From Gemmatimonadota bacterium (GTDB lineage: Bacteria; Gemmatimonadota; Gemmatimonadetes; Gemmatimonadales; Gemmatimonadaceae): a stretch of 36,519 bases of DNA. A model generated the notes under the pieces. The model did no database searches. It was not told the DNA's origin and worked only from the letters and a program-made list of their open reading frames with translations. Numbering within the stretch: the first letter of the stretch is position 1; every line of letters starts with the position of its first letter. The stretch is taken from assembly GCA_947457715.1 (NCBI GenBank), contig CANGXK010000002.1, forward strand, positions 1 through 36,519, read 5' to 3'. A program made the position numbers and the translations under genes. Shown in pieces: positions 26,794 through 33,403 of this stretch.

Positions 26794-27381
26794 ATGTGCC
26801 TACTGGTGAACATGAAAACCGCCGCTGACGGGCGCCCGGCGGGTGATCTCGCTATCCGGTTGGCCACGGCGGCCGATGTCGAGGCGTTGTCCGCGTTTGC
26901 GGCGCATGTTTTTTATGAGACCTTCGCGCCCGACAATGACCCGATGGATATGCGCGCGTATTTGCGCGACGCATTTACCCCGGAGAAACAAGCGGCGGAG
27001 GTGGCGGATCCGTCATGCGTCTGCCTGCTCGCTGCGGTCGACCATGCCATCGTGGGGTATGCGCTGCTGCGCGTCAACGCGACGGATCCGCTGGTTGCCG
27101 GAACGCGGTCGGTGGAGCTCCAGCGCTTCTATGTGGACCACGCCTGGCACGGTCGGGGCATCGCGTCGCCGTTGATGGCGGCGTGCATCGACATCGTGCG
27201 CGCTCGTGATGGTGCCACGATGTGGCTCGGTGTGTGGGAGCGGAATGCACGGGCGATCCGCTTCTACGTGAAGCACGGATTCACCGATGTCGGCAGCCAG
27301 GAATTCCGGCTTGGCCGTGATCAGCAGACCGATCGCGTGATGTCGCGACCGGTCGCTGCCCGTGCCGACGTGAGTGCTTAG
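26794..27381 (+). CDS. GNAT N-acetyltransferase, PaiA-like
   Basis: 195 residues from ATG 26794; an ATG at 26812 is also possible. GNAT fold: LQRFYVDHAWHGRGIASPLM contains the acetyl-CoA loop (HGRGIA), and WLGVWERNARAIRFYVKHGF plus RLGRDQQTDRVM match the PaiA-like polyamine acetyltransferase group. The acceptor is unknown, though polyamine or amino-acid amines are typical. The stop codon overlaps that of the convergent cytochrome gene by 4 nt. It lies 14 nt after the sulfite-oxidase-type gene and may be co-transcribed with it. Confidence 0.88.
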   Translation: MCLLVNMKTAADGRPAGDLAIRLATAADVEALSAFAAHVFYETFAPDNDPMDMRAYLRDAFTPEKQAAEVADPSCVCLLAAVDHAIVGYALLRVNATDPLVAGTRSVELQRFYVDHAWHGRGIASPLMAACIDIVRARDGATMWLGVWERNARAIRFYVKHGFTDVGSQEFRLGRDQQTDRVMSRPVAARADVSA

Positions 27382-27956
27382 CCGCGATTGCGCTGCGGCA
27401 CCGGGGCGGTCGGGACGTCCATCTCATTGGTCAGATGCCCCGCGCCGCGATGACACATCACGCAGGTCGTCTTCGGACGCGGATCGTCGAGCTCCTTCAC
27501 CTTGGCGATGTACTTCGCGTCGATGTCGCGCTGCATCTTGATCATCTGCATGGCGATGATCTTGTCCTTTCGCGCGTCGCTGGCGTAGTCCTTGTTGTCC
27601 ATGTGACAACCGGTGCAATTGATGCCGAGTCCGCGACCGAACTGTTCGTCCATCATGGTGACGAACTCCTTCGCCGGCATCGTTTTGTGCAACTTCACGT
27701 TCTTGAAGACCGTGCCGGCCGGTTCGTTCTCACGGCCCGCGATCGTGGCCAGCAACTCCGCGACTGCTTCCCGCCGCAGCGTATCGAGCTTCATTGGCGT
27801 CGGGGGCACCCGACGCGGTCCCTGCGGACGGGCCGGCGCAGCGCCTTCGGCGGACGCGATGGGGCGTGCTTCCTGGACGGCGCCTTCCTGGGCGCCCCGG
27901 GCGCACGCGACGGCCGACCCGATCACCATCACCGACATCACGACCCACGAACGCAT
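27378..27956 (-). CDS. Dihaem cytochrome c, photosynthetic reaction-centre cytochrome-like
   Basis: 192 residues. The N-terminus is a signal peptide with possible lipobox VAC (Cys18), then an Ala/Pro-rich linker to about 54. Two haem-binding CxxCH motifs occur, CTGCH (114-118) and CVMCH (165-169), with Met-rich helices between them (AMQMIKMQRDIDAKYI). The spacing and FKNVKLHKTMPAKEFVTMM segment match the reaction-centre cytochrome c subunit family, which is widely present as a standalone form in non-phototrophic Acidobacteriota and Gemmatimonadota. A periplasmic electron-transfer role is likely; the partner is unknown. Four haems would be expected in true reaction-centre subunits, so this is a two-haem version. 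Confidence 0.9.
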   Translation of the reverse strand: MRSWVVMSVMVIGSAVACARGAQEGAVQEARPIASAEGAAPARPQGPRRVPPTPMKLDTLRREAVAELLATIAGRENEPAGTVFKNVKLHKTMPAKEFVTMMDEQFGRGLGINCTGCHMDNKDYASDARKDKIIAMQMIKMQRDIDAKYIAKVKELDDPRPKTTCVMCHRGAGHLTNEMDVPTAPVPQRNRG

Positions 27957-28092
27957 ACAGCCTCCAAGGCTTCACACGAGGTTCAGATCACCGAATACCG
28001 TAAATGTACGTAGTGGTGAGACGAGCCGCTGAGCGTCCCGTACCTGCGGGCTCTCGCCATTGGCGCCGATGTGATGCCGGCGCGACGGTAGC

Positions 28093-28193
28093 GGAGGCCG
28101 GCGCTGGAGGTCGGCGCTGGAGGCCGGCGCTGGAGGCCGGCGCTGGAGGCCGGCGCTGGAGGCCGGCGCTGGAGGTCGGCGCTGGAGGTCGGC
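28093..28193. repeat. 13-bp tandem repeat (minisatellite)
   Basis: Seven exact-length tandem copies of GGAGGCCGGCGCT (or GGAGGTCGGCGCT) from 28093 to 28183, then a degenerate eighth copy to about 28193. Copies 2, 7 and 8 have T for C at position 6. The period is not a multiple of three, and it sits in the gap between divergent cytochrome and binding-protein genes, so it is non-coding. Most copies contain the palindrome GCCGGC. It is not CRISPR: there are no spacers. Confidence 0.92.
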
Positions 28194-28206
28194 ACGCTCA
28201 CCGATC

Positions 28207-28237
28207 GGCACCGCTCGGCCGCGGCGCTTGCGGTGCC
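28207..28237. other. Hairpin next to the minisatellite
   Basis: An 8-bp inverted repeat (28207-28214 with 28230-28237, GGCACCGC and GCGGTGCC) with a 15-nt GC-rich loop, 13 nt after the tandem repeat and about 100 nt before the binding-protein start. The function is unknown. The rest of 27957-28334 holds no gene that I can support. Confidence 0.45.
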
Positions 28238-28334
28238 ACTGGATGCCACGTGCGCTGCCGGTTGCAGCCGGTTAGCCTGCTGATGCCGGCGTGAATGCCC
28301 AGCGCGCGACCACCCACCCTCCCGGAGCTCCTCG

Positions 28335-29486
28335 ATGAAATGTTGGTCGCTGTTCCTCGCCGTGATCGCGCTGCCGCTGGCCCTGGCGGGCTGTACCTCT
28401 GTCGTGGCACCGGACGGCGATGGCGTGATCAACATCGGGCTTCAGGGGCCGATGACGGGTGAGTTCGCCCCGGAAGGGATCGGCTATCGGAATGCCGTGA
28501 CCTTGTTGGTGGACCAGACGAACGCCGCCGGTGGCATCAACGGCCGGCGGGTGCAACTCGTCATCGAGGACGACAAGGGGGACGCGCAGGAGTCGGCCCT
28601 CGTGGCCGATCGTCTGGTGGCGAAGAAGGTCATGGCGGTGATCGGTGCCTGGAACTCGGGCGCCACGGAACCGGCGTCGGCCACCTACAACCGTGCCGGC
28701 ATCCTGCATGTCACGCCCGCCTCGACGGCCACGCGCCTGACCAGCAAGGGCTACCAGAACTTCTTCCGCATCTGCTTCCTCGACGACCGGCAGGGTCTGT
28801 TCGCGGCCACGTTCATCACGCAGCAGCTGGGGCTCAAGAAGGTCGCTCTGGTGCACGACAACTCCGGGTTCGCGCTCGGGCTGGCCGAATCGACTAAGCG
28901 GTACCTCGAGCCGCAGGGCGCCAGCATCGTGTTCTACGATGCGATCAATCCGGCGGAGAGCGATTTCGGTGCGACGCTGATCAAGCTCAAGGCGACGAAC
29001 CCCGAGGTGGTGTACTTCACCGGGTACTATCCGGAGGGTGGTCTGTTGCTCAAGCAGGCGGCCGCGATGGGGCTGAAGGTGCAGTGGATCGGTGGCAACG
29101 GCATGAGCAGCACGGAGCTTGTCACGGTTGCCGGCGTGGGGGTCGCCAAGGGGGTCATCGTCACCACGGAACCGCTGCCGGGCGATCTCGACTCGCCGGA
29201 GGCCAAGCAGTTCGTGGCCGACTACACGGCCAAGTACGGCGCGGCCCCCAACAGCGTGTGGACCATGATGGCGGCCGATGCCTTCCGCGTGATCCGGCAT
29301 GCGATCACCCAGACCACGTCCACCGATCCGACGGTGCTGGCCGACTGGTTGCACAAGAGCTTCAAGGACTATCCCGCGATCACGGGTCCCATTATCGGCT
29401 TCGACGACAAGGGTGACCGTGTGGGGACGATCCACCGGGCGTACGTGGTCGACGACCGGGGCCAGTTCGTACCGTACAAGAAGTGA
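28335..29486 (+). CDS. Branched-chain amino acid-type ABC substrate-binding lipoprotein
   Basis: 383 residues. Lipobox LAGC (Cys20) follows a standard signal peptide. The mature part is Peripla_BP_6-like: INIGLQGPMTGEFAPEGIGY, GGINGRRVQLVIEDDKGD, VMAVIGAWNSGATEPAS, GILHVTPASTAT, and the C-lobe FDDKGDRVGTIHRAYVV. This family binds Leu/Ile/Val, related amides or aromatic acids. GGAG (28324-28327) is 7 nt before the ATG. No permease or ATPase genes are in the window, so it is an orphan component here. It ends 7 nt before the stop of the convergent haloperoxidase-like gene. Confidence 0.92.
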   Translation: MKCWSLFLAVIALPLALAGCTSVVAPDGDGVINIGLQGPMTGEFAPEGIGYRNAVTLLVDQTNAAGGINGRRVQLVIEDDKGDAQESALVADRLVAKKVMAVIGAWNSGATEPASATYNRAGILHVTPASTATRLTSKGYQNFFRICFLDDRQGLFAATFITQQLGLKKVALVHDNSGFALGLAESTKRYLEPQGASIVFYDAINPAESDFGATLIKLKATNPEVVYFTGYYPEGGLLLKQAAAMGLKVQWIGGNGMSSTELVTVAGVGVAKGVIVTTEPLPGDLDSPEAKQFVADYTAKYGAAPNSVWTMMAADAFRVIRHAITQTTSTDPTVLADWLHKSFKDYPAITGPIIGFDDKGDRVGTIHRAYVVDDRGQFVPYKK

Positions 29487-29493
29487 CCGCGCG

Positions 29494-30705
29494 CTATGGC
29501 CGGACGATCGTCCGGAACGGCCGCAGCCCGGCGGCGGGTAGCGTGGCGACGAACAGTGCCCCGACCTGGCGGCCGAGGGCCTCGCTGGCGTCGACGTCGA
29601 AGCGGTAGTGCAAGCCGCCGTAGATTCGCGAGACGTTGGCCTCTTTCACCCAGCTCTCCAGCAGCGGCTGTTCGCGGGGGAAAAACCATGTCAACACGAC
29701 CGCCGCCGAGCTCGAGTACGCCGAGTGGGCGGCGGGGTATGACGGGTGGTTCGGCATCGTGATCGGCATGGTGATGGCCGGATCCATCTGGATCGGGCGC
29801 GCCAGCAGGTAGCGGTATTTCGCCGCCCACGTCACGATGCCGGCGTCCGCCATGGCCTGATTCATCGTGGTGAGGATCGTGGCGCACTGCAGTTCGGTCA
29901 CCCGGTAATGCGCGCACAAGTCGGACGCAACGCCATTCCAGTAGCCTGGTGGCGTGGGGGTGCCGAGGCCGTAGAACCAGTAGCCGGCGATGGCCACCTG
30001 GGCGCTGGTGCGCGTGTCGCTGATCTGCCGGACTTCGGCCAGCGCGGTCAGGAACGCCGGCGAGCTGAGGGCGGGGGGCGGCGGCACCGTGATCGCCGCG
30101 GCCGATGAGAGCAGCCACGGCCGCGCTTCGCCCCAGCGTGGATTGACAGGTAACTTTCCGGCGGCGGAGACCCAGACGCCTTGGCCGGCGGGGAGCGTGA
30201 CAGTGCCGAGCAGGGCGGTGGTGTCGCTGGCACGCAGCCGCAGCAGGGAGTCGGCGATGAACTCGCCGAGTGTTTTCCCTGCCGCCAGTGCCGCCGGCGT
30301 GCCGGCCGTGGGCTGGCGCAATTCACTTTGCAGCGTGACCTGGATGGCGGCGGCTTGCGTGGGGGCCATCGCGGTGAGCAGGCGTGACGACGCGTAGCCC
30401 ATGGCCGCCCGTGGCGACGTGAGCAACGTATCGCCGATCCGCGCGAGGACGATGCGCTGCGCGAGACTTTGCATCGTGTATGCGCGGGTCGCCGCAGGCG
30501 ATGTCAGTGGCGTCGTCGTGACCACGCGCCGCGCCTCCAGGTTCCAGACCACCGTCGCCATCGGCGCATAGGCCGGTATCGGTGCGGTGCCGGTGCTGTC
30601 CCCGCAGGCCGCAAGGCCGAGGAGTGCGAGGCACTGTGGGATCAGGGCACGGACACGGGCGCGGGCACGCGGCGGCAGGGGTGTGCCTCGGGACGGTGTG
30701 GGCAT
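29494..30705 (-). CDS. PAP2/vanadium haloperoxidase-like lipoprotein
   Basis: 403 residues from ATG 30705, chosen because a lipobox LAAC (Cys34) follows; the frame is open to 30999 but that Arg-rich part overlaps other sequence and lacks a signal peptide. The acid phosphatase/haloperoxidase motif is complete in outline: K296-x6-R303-P304, a variant PSGH reading PSYPAAH (321-327), and S359-R-x5-H366-x3-D370. Such proteins bind phosphate or vanadate and act as phosphatases or haloperoxidases in the periplasm. A long helical N-terminal half is typical of vanadium-haloperoxidase relatives. Activity cannot be decided from sequence. It converges on the binding-protein gene. Confidence 0.88.
   Translation of the reverse strand: MPTPSRGTPLPPRARARVRALIPQCLALLGLAACGDSTGTAPIPAYAPMATVVWNLEARRVVTTTPLTSPAATRAYTMQSLAQRIVLARIGDTLLTSPRAAMGYASSRLLTAMAPTQAAAIQVTLQSELRQPTAGTPAALAAGKTLGEFIADSLLRLRASDTTALLGTVTLPAGQGVWVSAAGKLPVNPRWGEARPWLLSSAAAITVPPPPALSSPAFLTALAEVRQISDTRTSAQVAIAGYWFYGLGTPTPPGYWNGVASDLCAHYRVTELQCATILTTMNQAMADAGIVTWAAKYRYLLARPIQMDPAITMPITMPNHPSYPAAHSAYSSSAAVVLTWFFPREQPLLESWVKEANVSRIYGGLHYRFDVDASEALGRQVGALFVATLPAAGLRPFRTIVRP
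29500..29515. terminator. Possible hairpin at convergent gene ends
   Basis: A 16-bp perfect palindrome lies inside the last codons of the haloperoxidase-like gene, 14 nt after the binding-protein stop. It could form a 6-bp stem with a 4-nt loop on either strand. There is no T tract; evidence is weak. Confidence 0.3.
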
Positions 30706-30880
30706 GGCGTCGGGCCTCGCGGCGAAACGGAGGGAGGGCTCCGTGCCGCCACCGATAGGGCGCACGGGAGTCGATCGTTGGGAGCGGACCGGCAATGTAC
30801 CGGATCCCGTGAGGGCGCGGCTATCCACGGCCGTAATACCGCGCCGGGTCCGGCGTGGAATCCGTGCGTTGCCTCCCCTC

Positions 30881-31632
30881 ACGTGGCTCTTGGAGGCCGG
30901 GCTCACCGCGTACAGCGGGATGAACCGCAGCCCCAACGTGAACGCGACCAGCCCGTACACGTGGAGCTGCAGCGGTACCACGCGCAGTCTGTCCGGCAAC
31001 GGAAACTCTGATCATCCCGTGTCGGGCGGCAACTTCGCCACGCCGGTGGGACGGCAGGGGATCGCCTCCACGTTCCCCCTCACGCCGGTCAACACCGGCA
31101 CCGCGGCGGGCGCCGGCATGCAGCCGGTGGGATACGCCATCAACGCCGTGAAGTTCGATCCCCGCACCGCCGGCACCTGCCGATCCGATGCGACCTCCAC
31201 GCTCCCCGGCGGCGGATGCGAGGCCGTGGCCGGCCAGGCTCCGTGGCGCATCGAGGCGTTCGGCGGCGCGCTCACCTTCGGGACCGATGAGAACAACGCG
31301 CACACGCAGCCCGATGGGGCGTATCACTTTCACGCTATGTCGGATGGCGTGATGGCCAAGGCGAATAAGGGGCAGGGGATGCTTCTCGTCGGGTGGGCGG
31401 CCGACGGATTCCCGGTATACGGACGCTATGGCTACACCGTGGCCGCGAATGCCGCGTCGGGACTCATGGTGGTTCGCGCCGGCTGGCAGAAAAAGGCCGT
31501 GCCAGACGCGGGGCGCCCCGCCCGAATTCCCCAACCGGATATATCACTGCGTCATCACCGACACGTAGTCGCATATCCAGCGCTGCCTCAAGGGCACCCG
31601 CCTTGGCGGCGGTGGTCCACCGCCGCGAGGGG
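30881..31632 (+). pseudogene. Decayed YHYH-domain protein gene
   Basis: From 30881 one frame encodes a YHYH-domain fragment: TWLLEAGLTAYSGM, NVNATSPYTWSCSG, NSDHPVSGGNF, VGYAINAVKFDP, GAYHFHAMSDG (the YHYH-like motif, here YHFH) and LLVGWAADGFPVYGRYGY, then PDAGRP at about 31519. There the family's next 30-40 residues are missing and the text resumes in another frame at 31521 as PEFPNRIYHCVITDT, interrupted by TAG at 31566, then SHIQRCLKGTRLGGGGPPP. No signal peptide or start codon is visible upstream. So it has lost its 5' end, has an internal deletion with frame change, and a nonsense codon. The family function (copper/redox-associated secreted proteins) is poorly known. Confidence 0.8.
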
Positions 31633-31740
31633 CACGGCGCTGGCGGAACCGTCCCTCGGGACCGACCTTCCGCGAACCACGGGCCGCGGTGGCGCACTTG
31701 CCATGGCCACGCCGCACGATATCCCTCGCACCCCGCCGCC

Positions 31741-32841
31741 ATGCACGCCATTTTCTGCGCGCCCTCCCGCTACACGCAGGGGCCTGACGCCACGCAGGCA
31801 CTCGGCGATGAACTGGCCACGCTCCGGCTACCGGGTCCCGTGCTGGTGGTCACGAGCCGGTCTCCGCGCGCGCGGCTCGAGCCCACGTGGCACGCGTCGC
31901 TCGGTGCCGCCGGCTACGCGATGCATGTTCACGAGGTGGTCGGGGAGTGCACGCACGCCGAGATCGCGCGCATCGTGGCGGCGGCCACGGCGGCGGGGTG
32001 TGGGGTGATTGTGGGGGCCGGCGGTGGCAAGGTGATCGATGCCGCCCGCGCCGCGGCGATGCAGATGCAGCGGCCGTTCGTGAGCTGTCCCACGATCGCC
32101 TCTACCGATGCGCCGTGCAGTGCGATTTCGGTGGTGTACAGCGAGGAGGGGGTCGTCGTCGAGATTCTGGTCCATCCGGTGAACCCGGTGCTGGTGCTCG
32201 TGGATTCGCGCGTGATCGCCGAGGCGCCGGCGCGGCTGCTGGTGGCGGGGATGGGCGACGCCCTCTCCACGATGTTCGAAGCGCGGGCCTGCATCGCGGC
32301 CAACCAGCCGAACACGCGGGGCGGTACCAGTACGCGCAGTGCGCTTGCGCTCGCCGAACTGTGCTATCGCACGCTCCTCGCCGACGGTGTGGCCGCACTG
32401 CAGGCGGCCCGCGCGCACGAGGTGACGCCGGCGCTCGAGCGCATCATCGAAGCCAACACGCTGCTCTCCGGGCTGGGCTTCGAATCGGCCGGTCTCGCTG
32501 CGGCGCATGCCGTGCACAACGGCCTCACGGTGGCCCCCGGCACGCACGACTTCCTGCACGGTGAAAAGGTGGCGTTCGGGGTGCTGGTGCAGTTGCAGCT
32601 CGAGGGGGCCGACCCCGCGCTGGTGCAGGAGGTGATCGGCTTCTGCCGCGCGGTGGGGCTGCCCACCACGCTGGCCGGCATCGGGTGCGCCGATCTGTCC
32701 GACGCGCTGCTGCAGCAGGTCGCCGCGCGTGCCGTGATCGCAGGCGAGTCGATCCACAACGAGCCATTCCCCGTGACCGCTGCTCTCGTCGTCGCCGCGA
32801 TCCGCGCGGCGGATGCGGCGGGGCAGGCGCCGCCGAACTGA
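31741..32841 (+). CDS. gldA: Glycerol dehydrogenase-like Fe/Zn alcohol dehydrogenase
   Basis: 366 residues. It belongs to the GldA group of the iron-dependent alcohol dehydrogenase superfamily (NAD-dependent oxidation of glycerol to dihydroxyacetone). The nucleotide loop is GAGGGKVIDAAR (about 93-104), with STDAPCSAISVVY after it. Metal ligands are at the expected spacing: Asp173 in GMGDALS, His256 in AAHAVHNG, His273 in HDFLHGEKVAFG. The N-terminus MHAIFCAPSRYTQG matches the family start at ATG 31741; the frame is open upstream to 31393 through the YHYH pseudogene, which is not part of it. No glycerol kinase or dihydroxyacetone kinase gene is near. It has no visible ribosome site. Confidence 0.93.
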   Translation: MHAIFCAPSRYTQGPDATQALGDELATLRLPGPVLVVTSRSPRARLEPTWHASLGAAGYAMHVHEVVGECTHAEIARIVAAATAAGCGVIVGAGGGKVIDAARAAAMQMQRPFVSCPTIASTDAPCSAISVVYSEEGVVVEILVHPVNPVLVLVDSRVIAEAPARLLVAGMGDALSTMFEARACIAANQPNTRGGTSTRSALALAELCYRTLLADGVAALQAARAHEVTPALERIIEANTLLSGLGFESAGLAAAHAVHNGLTVAPGTHDFLHGEKVAFGVLVQLQLEGADPALVQEVIGFCRAVGLPTTLAGIGCADLSDALLQQVAARAVIAGESIHNEPFPVTAALVVAAIRAADAAGQAPPN

Positions 32842-32908
32842 GTACGCGGTGTGTGATCGCGTTCAGTCACGCCGTCTCCGAGCGCCTCGTGGTGCAGGCG
32901 GTCCGCCT

Positions 32909-32922
32909 ACGCCGATCGGCGT
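32909..32922. promoter_or_regulatory. 14-bp perfect palindrome, possible operator
   Basis: ACGCCGATCGGCGT lies in the 157-nt gap between the convergent gldA-like gene and the STAS cassette. No promoter is expected between convergent stops, so a hairpin or chance are as likely as an operator. The rest of the gap holds no gene that I can see. Confidence 0.25.
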
Positions 32923-32998
32923 GCCGGTGAGATCGATGGCGTCGAGCTGGTGCCCGGCGCGGGTGTCGTCCGCTCCTGAAGCCCGCGCTCCCGACGGC

Positions 32999-33403
32999 TC
33001 ACGACGGGGCGCCGCCTGAGAAGAACCGCGAGAACAGCCCCGGCTTCTCCGGCCCGACGGGGCTCACGGCCTGCACGGCCGACGCGCGGTCCGGCGAGCG
33101 GATGACCATCGTCTCGAATCCCGAGATCCCCAGAGCCAGCGCGACCGGTGGGGTCATCCCGAAGATGGCCGGCTTCGCCTGATGTTTCGCCAGACGCCGG
33201 AGCAGCAGCATCAACTCGCGCAGCCCTGCGCTGCTCAGGAAGGTGAGTCCCGTGGCATCGAGGACCACACACCGGTCCTCGTCGGTGAGGTATTGGTCCA
33301 GGAACGCGGTGAACTGCGTGGCCGTGGCCCCGTCCATCTGGCCGGCCATTTTCACCACGGCGGCCGGTCCCTCCCGTGCGAATCCCAGTTCGAGGGTACT
33401 CAT
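32999..33403 (-). CDS. STAS-domain anti-sigma factor antagonist-like protein
   Basis: 134 residues from ATG 33403. A single STAS fold: strand LELGFAREGPAAVVKMAGQMDG, then CVVLDATGLTFLSSAGLRELMLLLRRL, where Ser58 in SSAGL is in the place of the RsbV/SpoIIAA phospho-acceptor. A short C-terminal tail (about 112-134) is Pro/Gly-rich. Canonical members bind and release a sigma-factor inhibitor according to phosphorylation. Its ATG overlaps the stop of the STAS-kinase fusion by 4 nt (ATGA), so the two are translationally coupled. The frame is open upstream to 33700, but that part is the antisense-like shadow of the fusion's coding sequence. Confidence 0.92.
   Translation of the reverse strand: MSTLELGFAREGPAAVVKMAGQMDGATATQFTAFLDQYLTDEDRCVVLDATGLTFLSSAGLRELMLLLRRLAKHQAKPAIFGMTPPVALALGISGFETMVIRSPDRASAVQAVSPVGPEKPGLFSRFFSGGAPS

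Noticed and set aside
27378..27956. Evidence for phototrophy
   Set aside because: Only a reaction-centre-type cytochrome is seen; no reaction-centre or bacteriochlorophyll genes, and standalone forms occur in non-phototrophs.
28093..28193. CRISPR array at the 13-bp repeats
   Set aside because: Copies are contiguous with no spacers and the unit is too short.
27983..28435. Pro/Ala-repeat proteins read through the minisatellite on either strand
   Set aside because: They are products of the tandem repeat; period 13 changes frame at each copy and there is no ribosome site or family.
30706..30999. N-terminal extension of the haloperoxidase-like protein
   Set aside because: It would bury the signal peptide and lipobox, and is Arg-rich.
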